Position numbers and translations under genes: made by a program. A model generated the notes under the pieces. That model was not told the DNA's origin and searched no databases. It saw only the letters and a program-made list of their open reading frames with translations. From contig CANQIY010000033.1 of assembly GCA_947624125.1 (NCBI GenBank), positions 1 through 10,285 on the forward strand: 10,285 nt of DNA, written 5' to 3'. This DNA is from an uncultured Bacilli bacterium. GTDB taxonomy: Bacteria; Bacillota_I; Bacilli_A; RF39; UBA660. The number at the start of each line of letters is the position of its first letter. Within the stretch, counting starts at the first letter, position 1. This document shows positions 1 through 6,210 of this stretch, piece by piece.

Positions 1-19
1 TTTTGTTAATAACTTGCAT
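1..19 (-). CDS. 5' end of an unidentified gene running off the left edge
   Basis: An ATG at 19-17 opens a leftward frame reading M-Q-V-I-N-K before the window ends. It is preceded by a good Shine-Dalgarno, AAAGGGAG (35-28), 8 nt upstream, and by a promoter with a G8 spacer at 76-50 that would give a leader of about 24 nt. Six residues are too few to name a product. The start is believable because promoter, leader length and ribosome binding site are all correctly spaced, as for the other genes here. If the promoter is phase variable, as its spacer suggests, a surface-exposed, defence or envelope-modifying product would be the usual expectation from other bacteria, but nothing in the six codons shows this. 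Confidence 0.6.
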
Positions 20-49
20 TACTTTTTCTCCCTTTATTTTATATTTGTT

Positions 50-76
50 ATTATATAATACCCCCCCCGGAGTCAA
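50..76 (-). promoter_or_regulatory. Sigma-A-type promoter with a G8 tract in the spacer
   Basis: On the minus strand a -35 TTGACT (76-71) and a -10 TATAAT (55-50) are separated by 15 bp. Eight of those 15 bases are an unbroken G run (68-61), the only such tract in this AT-rich window. The predicted start near position 43 gives a 24-nt leader with a Shine-Dalgarno for the gene starting at 19. The 15-bp spacer is shorter than the usual 17; two more G would make it optimal. Confidence 0.7.
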
Positions 77-81
77 GAATT

Positions 82-107
82 TAAAAAAAAATAATGCCTA
101 AGCATTA
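82..107 (-). terminator. Intrinsic terminator of the 118-aa gene
   Basis: The transcript reads TAATGC-TTAG-GCATTA, a 6-bp perfect stem with a 4-nt loop (107-92), followed by a run of nine U (91-83). It begins 2 nt after the stop codon of the orphan gene at 109-465 and ends just before the -35 box of the next promoter. Confidence 0.85.
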
Positions 108-108
108 C

Positions 109-465
109 TTAAATCCATCTACTTATATATATTTTTCTAGTCGTATATTCTTCATATCTAACAAAAATATTTAAAATTATATCAACTAAATTATTAATAA
201 CATTATTATCATTTTTAACTCGAACAGTTACGATTTCTCGTTGTAATTCCGTTCTAAATTGATAATCATGTATATAATTAGCTAAAACATTATCTAAATT
301 AATAACTTTTTCTAACTCCTCTTTATTATTTATATCAACAGAGAATATATAATTTTTATAAATTCCTACTAATTTTTCACTGACAACATCACTATCATCA
401 AAATCAAAATTAACGATATTATAATAATTAGGACAATATTTTAAAATCTCTTTATTAATATTCAT
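109..465 (-). CDS. Orphan 118-aa hypothetical protein
   Basis: I do not recognise this protein. It starts at ATG 465 behind a modest AGAGAG-type ribosome binding site about 9 nt upstream, and ends at TAA 109. It has no signal peptide, no clear membrane segment and no cysteines. The N-terminal half is acidic (FDFDDSDVVSE around residues 20-30). The C-terminal half carries a hydrophobic stretch (VINNLVDIILNIFVRYEEY, about 88-106) and ends in a basic, aromatic tail. It looks like a small soluble alpha/beta protein. It forms a single-gene unit: a TTGACT/TATTAT promoter lies just upstream and a strong terminator abuts the stop. Dedicated signals and normal codon use argue for a real gene. It sits between a promoter-terminator unit lacking an intact gene and a candidate phase-variable gene, so this end of the window is accessory in character. 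Confidence 0.7.
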   Translation of the reverse strand: MNINKEILKYCPNYYNIVNFDFDDSDVVSEKLVGIYKNYIFSVDINNKEELEKVINLDNVLANYIHDYQFRTELQREIVTVRVKNDNNVINNLVDIILNIFVRYEEYTTRKIYISRWI

Positions 466-494
466 ATACTATAACACTCTCTATTTATAAAACA

Positions 495-524
495 ATAATA
501 CTACAAACACTTATATTTAGTCAA
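495..524 (-). promoter_or_regulatory. Promoter of the 118-aa orphan gene
   Basis: A -35 TTGACT (524-519) and a -10 TATTAT (500-495) are separated by 18 bp on the minus strand. The predicted start near 488 leaves a leader of about 23 nt before the ATG at 465. The -35 is identical to that of the G8 promoter at 50-76. Confidence 0.65.
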
Positions 525-543
525 GATTAATAACAATAAAAAT

Positions 544-581
544 AAATAAAAAAAATAACCATTCTGATAAAACGGCTATTT
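544..581 (-). terminator. Intrinsic terminator closing the 553-839 unit
   Basis: The transcript forms an 8-bp stem AAATAGCC/GGTTATTT (581-574 with 560-553, one G-U pair), extendable inward by four pairs including wobbles to a loop of about 5 nt. The 3' arm runs into a U8 tract interrupted only later. It lies 334 bp downstream of the helD stop codon, so it terminates a separate transcript that begins at the promoter at 846-874. Confidence 0.75.
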
Positions 582-839
582 CTAGTTTTAATAACTCATC
601 ACATCATTTAAAATTACTCTCCATAATTTTAAACATATCCAAATATTATCAGTATTTGTTGTGAATCGCTTATCTTTAGAGTTTTCTTTCTCAATAAACA
701 ATTGTTTTTGCTTAGCGTAGATAAGATTATTTTTTTATATAATTTATTTTACTATAAACACAGTTTTCACACATATCGACGCTACTACTATTAATAATAA
801 CTTCTAGATATGATTACTAATTGTGTTATTTTACTAAGC
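553..839 (-). ncRNA. Candidate small RNA, about 290 nt, bounded by promoter and terminator
   Basis: This stretch between helD and the orphan gene has no intact reading frame, yet a perfect consensus promoter (874-846) faces it and a good intrinsic terminator ends it. The predicted 5' end carries TTGCTTAG (841-834), perfectly complementary to CTAAGCAA (715-708), so the 5' end could close a domain of about 130 nt. The element TAGTAAAATAA occurs twice in the 5' half. It does not look like tmRNA (no CCA-ended tRNA-like domain), RNase P RNA, or the SRP RNA GGAAGC/GCAGG hairpin, and I cannot fit it to 6S RNA. The alternative is a decayed small protein gene, described separately. That it is transcribed is inferred from the signals. 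Confidence 0.4.
588..774 (-). pseudogene. Possible small gene broken at an A7 run
   Basis: Inside the transcribed unit, an ATG at 774 reads M-C-E-N-C-V-Y-S-K-I-N-Y-I-K-K and stops at a TAA just after a seven-A run (736-730 on the minus strand). Removing one A joins this to a 47-codon open frame (ending R-V-I-L-N-D-V-M-S-Y, TAA at 590-588) that stops just before the terminator, giving about 61 residues with two Trp and a CxxC near the start. Codons in the second part use more G/C third positions (ATC, TAC, AAG, GAG, AAC) than neighbouring genes. No Shine-Dalgarno precedes the ATG, and the frame is open upstream for 13 more codons. It may be a degraded fragment, a slippage-dependent gene, or chance. 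I do not recognise the protein. Confidence 0.25.
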
Positions 840-845
840 AATATT

Positions 846-874
846 ATTATATGATATATTAAATTTTTTGTCAA
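846..874 (-). promoter_or_regulatory. Perfect consensus sigma-A promoter
   Basis: TTGACA (874-869), a 17-bp spacer and TATAAT (851-846) on the minus strand match the sigma-70/sigma-A consensus at every position. It starts 41 bp past the helD stop codon and drives transcription toward the 553-839 unit, not toward helD. It is the strongest-looking promoter in the window. Confidence 0.8.
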
Positions 875-914
875 TATCTGGAAACACATTTTTTATAAAA
901 TTTTTTTAATTTCC

Positions 915-3038
915 CTATTTTCTTAATTCATTTCCTAATTTTATTTCTTTTTGATACGTAATAATAAGTTCATGCAAAGCTCTTGTCATAGATACATATA
1001 ATAACTTCATATCTAATATATTATTTATATCATATTTTTCTAAATCATTAATAATAACGGCATCAAATTCTAATCCTTTGGCTAAATAACTTGGTAAAAC
1101 ACATATTCCACCTTTATACTTTGTCTTTTTCGTCGTAATTAAATCACTTTCAAAATTATTTTTAATTAAATTATAAATATTATTACTATCTATTTCATCT
1201 TTACAAATTATAGCAATACTTAAATAACCATTTTCTTTAAAATAATTTATTTTATTAATTAAATAATCTCTTTTATTTATATCAAGAACTTTTTCTAATA
1301 ATACATCATTACCATGTCTTAAAACAGCTTTAGCATGGCCATAACCAAAATATTTAGAAATAATATTAGCTTTATCCATGATTTCACAAGTTGTTCGATA
1401 ACTTTTATCAAGCCTTTCTAAATTACAAGAATTATTAAATATTTCTTTTATAACCACTTTCCAATCATCTATACTTTGATAAGAATAAATAGATTGAGCT
1501 AAATCACCAAAAATAGAGAAAGTACTATTTTTAAATAATTTCTTTATCACATAAAAATGATATAAACCTAAATCTTGAGCTTCATCTAAGACTACATGAA
1601 CATATTTATCATAACCTTTATAACCATGAAAGATTAAATTTAGATGGATTAAAGCTGGTAAATCTTCATATCCCAATGTTTTCTTATTGATATCTTCAAT
1701 AGTACTTTCTTTAAGTAATTTTATATCACAATCATTATTATCTATATATTGTTCACAATTATTAATAAAATTTTTATATATTTCTAAAGTTTTTAAATTA
1801 TAATCATGAAAATATTCTTTAATTATTTTTTCAATATTTGTTATTTCTTTATTAAATTCTTCAGTTATAGTTAATATTTCTTTTTTTCTCTTTTTATCTA
1901 ATGTATTTAAATATTCATCTTTATATTTTAACCAATAACTATACTTAATATCATCCCCATACTTTTTCATATAACTTTTACCATATTGAATGAATGATTT
2001 TATTCTTATACTTATAGCTAAATCTTTTTTATTTAAATAATCTCTAAGAACTTTTTCCGAAAATAATACTACTCCTTTATATTTGATAGGTCCATGAATA
2101 ATATTTTCTTCTAAATAAGTAATATATTTTTCTATAGCGTCCCGATATTTTAAAGTTGATTTATATTTAATAATTTTAGTATCTAAATTATTATTTAAAA
2201 TACTTTCTAACTGGGTATTTTGAGAAATTATTTTTATTTTTTCTTTTAAATAATTATTAACAATATCTAAAAAAGTATATTGAGAAACAGAATTCACTTC
2301 TAAATCCGGTAAAACAGATGAAATATAGTCCATAAAATAAGCATTAGGACCAATGACTAAAAATGAACTTTCTTGATAATTTTTTTGTTCATTATAAACA
2401 AGATAAGCAATTCGGTGAAGAGCCACGGTAGTTTTACCAGAACCAGCTGCTCCTTCAATAATATTATTCTCTCTTAGCTCTTTTCTTATAATATGATTTT
2501 GTTCACTTTGAATTGTAGCTACAATATTTTTAAGACGTTTATCAGCCGAAATGCTTAAATATGGTTTTAAAAGTTCATCATTCGATATAGTATTTACATC
2601 TTGAAAATTAATTAAAGCACCCATCTTTATTTCAAATTGTCTTTTTAATTCCAATGTTCCTTTTATCTTACCCGATGGTGATTCATATTCGCATTCACCA
2701 ATATTAGAATCATAATACAAACTTGAGATAGGTGCTCGCCAGTCAACAGTTATTGGATTTTCTTTACTATCTAAAATACCTACTTTACCAATATAACAAA
2801 TATCTTTTTTATTATCTTCATTTTTAAAATCAATACGACCAAAGTAAGGATTATTAAGATATTTATTAAGCATTCTTACTTTTGTTCCAAATTGATTTAA
2901 TAAATTTTCTTGCATTAATGGGTCATTTTTATAATATTTACTGACATTTTGCATTTTTTCTTCATAAAGAATGATAAGTTCTTTGTACGTCTTTTGAACA
3001 TTTTGTAATTTTTCTTTTTCAATTTCTAAGATGGTCAT
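915..3038 (-). CDS. helD: HelD-type superfamily 1 helicase (RNA polymerase recycling factor)
   Basis: HelD is a UvrD-like ATPase that, in Bacillus, binds RNA polymerase and removes stalled enzyme from DNA. In the 710-residue reading, a coiled-coil N-terminal arm (1-70) precedes the HelD hallmark VDWRAPISSLYYDS (101-114). Helicase motifs follow in order: Walker A EGAAGSGKTT (198-207), a long mostly helical insertion, motif II LDEAQD (487-492), motif III GDLAQSIYSYQ (514-524), YRTT (550-553), motif V AKGLEFD (656-662) and motif VI YVSMTRA (684-690). The length is slightly under that of B. subtilis HelD, and all ATPase motifs are intact. An ATG at 3047 directly abuts the Shine-Dalgarno AAGGAGGT (3055-3048) and is too close to use. 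ATG 3038, 10 nt downstream, is the better start and gives 707 aa. The gene is monocistronic with its own promoter and stops with TAG at 917-915. I see no clear terminator. Confidence 0.95.
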   Translation of the reverse strand: MTILEIEKEKLQNVQKTYKELIILYEEKMQNVSKYYKNDPLMQENLLNQFGTKVRMLNKYLNNPYFGRIDFKNEDNKKDICYIGKVGILDSKENPITVDWRAPISSLYYDSNIGECEYESPSGKIKGTLELKRQFEIKMGALINFQDVNTISNDELLKPYLSISADKRLKNIVATIQSEQNHIIRKELRENNIIEGAAGSGKTTVALHRIAYLVYNEQKNYQESSFLVIGPNAYFMDYISSVLPDLEVNSVSQYTFLDIVNNYLKEKIKIISQNTQLESILNNNLDTKIIKYKSTLKYRDAIEKYITYLEENIIHGPIKYKGVVLFSEKVLRDYLNKKDLAISIRIKSFIQYGKSYMKKYGDDIKYSYWLKYKDEYLNTLDKKRKKEILTITEEFNKEITNIEKIIKEYFHDYNLKTLEIYKNFINNCEQYIDNNDCDIKLLKESTIEDINKKTLGYEDLPALIHLNLIFHGYKGYDKYVHVVLDEAQDLGLYHFYVIKKLFKNSTFSIFGDLAQSIYSYQSIDDWKVVIKEIFNNSCNLERLDKSYRTTCEIMDKANIISKYFGYGHAKAVLRHGNDVLLEKVLDINKRDYLINKINYFKENGYLSIAIICKDEIDSNNIYNLIKNNFESDLITTKKTKYKGGICVLPSYLAKGLEFDAVIINDLEKYDINNILDMKLLYVSMTRALHELIITYQKEIKLGNELRK

Positions 3039-3082
3039 TTTTTTCATACCTCCTTAAAAATAATCTTTAAAAACTAATCAAA

Positions 3083-3111
3083 AGTTTAACATATTCTCTT
3101 TTAAAAGTAAA
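3083..3111 (-). promoter_or_regulatory. helD promoter with extended -10
   Basis: A -35 TTTACT (3111-3106), a 17-bp spacer and a -10 TAAACT (3088-3083) preceded by TGT (extended -10) lie on the minus strand, between the efp terminator and helD. The predicted start near 3076 gives a leader of about 38 nt. Confidence 0.5.
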
Positions 3112-3125
3112 TAATATCTTTATAT

Positions 3126-3150
3126 AAAAAAAAGAAAAGCTTAAGCTCTT
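3126..3150 (-). terminator. Intrinsic terminator overlapping the efp stop codon
   Basis: The transcript reads AAGAGC-TTAA-GCTTTT (3150-3135), a 6-bp stem with one G-U pair, followed by C and a run of eight U. The efp stop codon TAA lies in the hairpin loop, so the last two sense codons form the 5' arm. Confidence 0.8.
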
Positions 3151-3701
3151 CCGGCATATTTACCATCACTAGTTGAAATTAAAATATTTTCTCCTTCTTC
3201 AATAAATAAAGGAACTTTAACAACTTTACCTGTTTCAATTGTTGCATCTTTTTGCGCATTAGTAGCAGTATTTCCTTTAACAGCAGGAACTGTTTCAATA
3301 ACTTTATATTCAATTTTTTCTGGTAAAGTTATACCAATAATTTCCCCTTCATAAAAATCAATGGAAATATCAATACCCTCTTTAACAAAAGAAGCATCAT
3401 CCCCTAAGATTTGCCGAGGAACTTCAATTTGTTCATAAGTTTCATTATTCATAAAGACAAAATTGTCACCACTTGTATATAAATATTGAACTTTATTTTT
3501 ATCTATATGGGCTTTAGTAATTTTAATATTAGTATTAAAAGTTTGTTCCACAATAGAACCCGTTTTTAAATTTTTTAATTTTATTCTAACAAATGCTGGT
3601 CCTTTTCCTGGTTTAACATGTTGAAATTCTTGAATTAAACATAAGTTACCATCAATAATGACAGTCATACCATTTTTAATATCATTAATATTTATATTCA
3701 T
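3141..3701 (-). CDS. efp: Translation elongation factor P
   Basis: EF-P binds the ribosome between the P and E sites and relieves stalling at consecutive prolines. The 186-residue length is standard. The N-terminal KOW-like domain contains the diagnostic loop FQHVKPGKGPAFVRIKL. K33 at the tip of PGKGP corresponds to the modified lysine (K34 of E. coli, K32 of B. subtilis). The two OB-type domains follow, and the C-terminus keeps the family ending around ISTSDGKYAGRA. The modification enzyme is not encoded in this window, so the type of modification is unknown. The Shine-Dalgarno GAGGTG lies 6 nt before ATG 3701. The gene starts 18 nt after rpmG and shares its promoter, giving a two-gene translation operon ended by the terminator at 3126-3150. 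Confidence 0.97.
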   Translation of the reverse strand: MNININDIKNGMTVIIDGNLCLIQEFQHVKPGKGPAFVRIKLKNLKTGSIVEQTFNTNIKITKAHIDKNKVQYLYTSGDNFVFMNNETYEQIEVPRQILGDDASFVKEGIDISIDFYEGEIIGITLPEKIEYKVIETVPAVKGNTATNAQKDATIETGKVVKVPLFIEEGENILISTSDGKYAGRA

Positions 3702-3719
3702 TTATTACACCTCTTTTCT

Positions 3720-3884
3720 TTATTTCTTTTCTTTTGCTATAACACTTTTACGACATTTAGGACAATATTTTTTAATTTCTAAACGTTCAGGATTATTTTT
3801 TTTGTTTTTACTTGTTGGACGTAATTCCGTACCACACTCAGTACATCTCATATTAACAAAATTACGATTTTCATTTTTAGCCAT
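3720..3884 (-). CDS. rpmG: 50S ribosomal protein L33, zinc-binding form
   Basis: This 54-residue ribosomal protein reads MAKNENRNFVNMRC... and contains the L33 signature TSKNKKNNPERLEIKKYCPK. Four cysteines form a zinc ribbon: C14 and C17 (CTEC), C41 and C44 (CPKC). This is therefore the Cys-plus paralogue, which in other Firmicutes may be replaced by a Cys-minus copy under zinc limitation; whether the genome has such a copy cannot be seen. A strong Shine-Dalgarno GAGGAGGA (3898-3891) lies about 6 nt before ATG 3884. Its promoter overlaps the end of the penicillin-binding protein gene, and efp follows after 18 nt. I recall a PBP-rpmG neighbourhood from other Firmicutes, notably staphylococci, so the order here looks inherited. 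Confidence 0.97.
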   Translation of the reverse strand: MAKNENRNFVNMRCTECGTELRPTSKNKKNNPERLEIKKYCPKCRKSVIAKEKK

Positions 3885-3914
3885 ATAAAATCCTCCTCAC
3901 TTAATTACCATCAT

Positions 3915-3942
3915 ATTATATCAAACTTTTACATATTTTCAA
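3915..3942 (-). promoter_or_regulatory. rpmG-efp promoter overlapping the pbp 3' end
   Basis: A -35 TTGAAA (3942-3937) lies within the last codons of the penicillin-binding protein gene. A 16-bp spacer leads to the -10 TATAAT (3920-3915), preceded by TGA (extended -10). The predicted start near 3908 leaves a leader of about 24 nt. There is no hairpin terminator between the two genes, so some readthrough from pbp is also possible. Confidence 0.7.
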
Positions 3943-5866
3943 ATAAAAAGTTTGTAATACCCTGGGAAATATATCTTGTTATATATATTTTACTATAATT
4001 ATAATCTTTCGCTACATAAATATTCGGGGCTAAAACTATGACACTGTAAAGAGGATTATCATAAGGAGCAAAGCCTACAAAAGCCATAGAAGTTGTTTTA
4101 GTATCCATTACTCCATCATTATTAGTATCGATAAAAGTTTCACTAGTTCCAGTTTTACCAGCAGGATTATATTTACTTAAAATATAATTTCTAGCTGTTC
4201 CACTTTGGGTAGCTAAATGCATCGCATCTTTTAATCTTGCTAAATATTTTGGAGCTAAACTAACTTCTCCTACTACATTGTAAGGATTATTAATAATATT
4301 ATCATTATTATTTATATATTTCATAAGTTGCGGTTTTCTTTTTTCACCACTTGATGCCACTGTATTAACATATTGAAATAATTCCATTGGCGTATAAGTA
4401 TCATATTGACCAATTGTTAAATTAAGAAGTAAATCACTAGAGGTACCAGAACCAATAATACCTATTTTTTCATTTGGTAAATCAATTCCTGTTAAATTAC
4501 CTAATCCATACTCTTTAAAAGTATTTCTAAATTTATCAAAATCTTCTTTTTCTGTATTTAACTTCATATTATAGTAATAACTTGCTCCAGCTATACCTAG
4601 AGCTATTCTAAATTGATAATAATTACTACTTTTACTAATTGCTGTTAAATCACTAACTTTTCCTAAACTTTTATAACTACATTTAATAGGTACTTGATAA
4701 AGTTTAATACAACCATCTGTCATTTCCGTGCCAATATCAATAACCCCATATTTATAACCAGTACTAATCGTCGCCATTTTGACAACTGAACCAACAGTAT
4801 AAGAAGAACTAAATAAATTAGTATTAACATTTTTAAATGTTGGATTATTTATAGTACCAGTTAATTTTTGACCAGCAAGTGCAATAATCTCTCCAGTTAA
4901 AGGATTACCAACAATACTATAACTTTCTGTAAAATAATCAGTATTTTTATATCTTTTGGCTTTTAAAATATTTTCTCTTAATAATTCTTCTAATTTTAAT
5001 TGAACTCTTATATCAATTGATAAAGTAATATCATGGCCTTTTTTTCCTTCTTTTAATACTTCTAAAGTATTATCTTCTTTAATTTTATAAAGCGTTTTTT
5101 CACCCTTTAAATAATCTTCATATTCTTTTTCTAAAAAACTTAAACCAACAATATCATTTAAATTATATCCTTTTTTTAAATATTCTTCTTTTTCTTCTTT
5201 TGGAATACTTCCCACTCTACCTAAAATATCATCTAAAACTCCTTCATAATTATAAATTCTATCCCAAGTAAGCTCTACTGTAATACCTTTAATATTTTCA
5301 TCAATGATTTTACTATATTGAGTATCACTCATTCCTTTTTTAATCATTTTTTTATCATATGAATAACCCTTATTCATTAAATCATATATTGTAGCGCTTT
5401 TTTTCTCTAACTCCGTTAATTCATTTAACATCTCTTCTGTAATTCTTTCATTTTTTAGGGACTTAATGTCATCATTACTAAGTTTTCGCATTTCCCATAA
5501 TTTATTTTCTTCCTCTGTTATTAAACTATTACCATTATCATGAGTTATAAGCCAATATTTTTTTAAAGAATTGTTATTTATTTCTATATCAATAATACTT
5601 GCTAATTTATTTGCAATATCAATTTCATCTTTTAAAGTAATTCCTTTTAATTTTTGATAATAAATAGTCTTAACTCCGATATTATCAACTAAAACAATTC
5701 CATTTCTATCTAAGATTCTTCCTCTTGGAGCACTACTTCCAACAACATAATTTATTCTTTTTTGATTAAGAAGTTCTAAATATTTAGTATGCTCTTTTTG
5801 ATTTAAATAAAATATTCTTAATATTAATCCCATAAATATTACAAATAAAAAAAAATACTTCTTCAT
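3929..5866 (-). CDS. pbpA: Class B penicillin-binding protein, PbpA/PbpH (PBP2) type transpeptidase
   Basis: This membrane-anchored D,D-transpeptidase cross-links peptidoglycan. One N-terminal membrane helix (KKYFFLFVIFMGLILRIFYL) leads into the class B hallmark APRGRILDRNG, a dimerisation/pedestal domain, and the transpeptidase domain. Catalytic motifs, numbered from ATG 5866, are SVVK (360-363, Ser nucleophile), SSN (413-415) and KTGT (571-574); all are intact. The pedestal pattern (KKYWLI..., ITEEML..L, LMNKGYSY, WDRIYNYEG, VGLSFLEKEYEDYLKG) resembles Bacillus PbpA/PbpH elongation enzymes rather than division PBPs, and there is no C-terminal PASTA domain. An upstream in-frame GTG (5875) lies inside the Shine-Dalgarno AAAGGTGG, so ATG 5866, 5 nt after it, is the likely start (645 aa). 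The subfamily call and symbol are less certain than the PBP call. No other shape gene is next to it. Confidence 0.92.
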   Translation of the reverse strand: MKKYFFLFVIFMGLILRIFYLNQKEHTKYLELLNQKRINYVVGSSAPRGRILDRNGIVLVDNIGVKTIYYQKLKGITLKDEIDIANKLASIIDIEINNNSLKKYWLITHDNGNSLITEEENKLWEMRKLSNDDIKSLKNERITEEMLNELTELEKKSATIYDLMNKGYSYDKKMIKKGMSDTQYSKIIDENIKGITVELTWDRIYNYEGVLDDILGRVGSIPKEEKEEYLKKGYNLNDIVGLSFLEKEYEDYLKGEKTLYKIKEDNTLEVLKEGKKGHDITLSIDIRVQLKLEELLRENILKAKRYKNTDYFTESYSIVGNPLTGEIIALAGQKLTGTINNPTFKNVNTNLFSSSYTVGSVVKMATISTGYKYGVIDIGTEMTDGCIKLYQVPIKCSYKSLGKVSDLTAISKSSNYYQFRIALGIAGASYYYNMKLNTEKEDFDKFRNTFKEYGLGNLTGIDLPNEKIGIIGSGTSSDLLLNLTIGQYDTYTPMELFQYVNTVASSGEKRKPQLMKYINNNDNIINNPYNVVGEVSLAPKYLARLKDAMHLATQSGTARNYILSKYNPAGKTGTSETFIDTNNDGVMDTKTTSMAFVGFAPYDNPLYSVIVLAPNIYVAKDYNYSKIYITRYISQGITNFLFENM

Positions 5867-5918
5867 AGACTCCACCTTTATTAGTATGGAACATTAAAAG
5901 ATTAGTATTCATTTTCTA

Positions 5919-5927
5919 AATTTAACA
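5919..5927 (-). promoter_or_regulatory. Possible extended -10 for the penicillin-binding protein gene
   Basis: TGT-TAAATT on the minus strand has the form of an extended -10 box, like the helD element TGT-TAAACT. The -35 at 17 bp (GTATCA) is poor. It lies in the 83-bp divergent gap between pbp and the DUF2624-like gene, which should also hold the rightward promoter; I cannot identify that one. Confidence 0.3.
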
Positions 5928-5949
5928 TAATATATATTAGGTGATACTT

Positions 5950-6210
5950 ATGTATAATATAATTGCAAGATATATTGGGAAAATGACAAAAGATGATGTT
6001 AGAGATTTTGCCCATAGTAAAAATATCGATTTAAGTGAGCATGAACTCGATTTTACTTATGATTTTCTCAAACGTAATTATCAAAATATTCTTAGTAATC
6101 CAAAATTATTTAATTTAGAACGTTATAAAAGTAATTATAGTGAAGAAAATTATGAAAAAATCAATAAAGTTTGGCAAGAATATTTTCAAAGATTTTCATC
6201 TTTTTTATAA
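5950..6210 (+). CDS. DUF2624 (YqfT-like) small protein of unknown function
   Basis: This 86-aa protein has no signal peptide, membrane segment or cysteine and is predicted to be all-helical. Its pattern resembles the DUF2624 family, typified by B. subtilis YqfT: MYNIIARYIGKMTKDDVRDFAHSKNIDLSE..., then a helix with SNPKLF, then a Trp/Phe-rich C-terminal helix (KVWQEYFQRF). In B. subtilis yqfT lies next to yqfS (nfo). Here it is again next to nfo, which supports the call, but on the opposite strand. The frame opens at GTG 5941, which belongs to the Shine-Dalgarno TTAGGTGA; ATG 5950, 5 nt after that sequence, is the better start. Its last 25 bases overlap the nfo 3' end tail to tail. The family match is from memory of the motif pattern, not a search. 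The molecular function is unknown. Confidence 0.7.
   Translation: MYNIIARYIGKMTKDDVRDFAHSKNIDLSEHELDFTYDFLKRNYQNILSNPKLFNLERYKSNYSEENYEKINKVWQEYFQRFSSFL

Noticed and set aside
575..585. CTAGAAATAGC on the minus strand resembles part of Cas9 guide RNA/tracrRNA sequence.
   Set aside because: The GAAA junction is a feature of engineered guides, the rest does not match, and there are no CRISPR repeats or cas genes in the window; the bases are the start of a terminator stem.
553..839. Housekeeping RNA (tmRNA, RNase P RNA, SRP RNA, 6S RNA) as the identity of the promoter-terminator unit.
   Set aside because: No tRNA-like CCA end or tag frame, no SRP apical loop motif, no recognisable RNase P core, and no long closing helix between the two ends as in 6S RNA.
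708..841. The inverted pair ttgcttag / ctaagcaa as terminal repeats of a small mobile element.
   Set aside because: Only 8 bp, no flanking target duplication seen and no transposase; pairing within an RNA is the simpler reading.
3658..3888. 76-codon + strand open frame antisense to rpmG and efp.
   Set aside because: It lies opposite two certain genes, has no ribosome binding site, and its hydrophobic Phe/Leu-rich translation is what antisense of Lys/Glu-rich AT-rich coding sequence gives.
6186..6188. Possible Mycoplasma-type recoding of TGA as Trp.
   Set aside because: Trp codons in conserved positions are TGG, and TGA occurs at the expected end of nfo.
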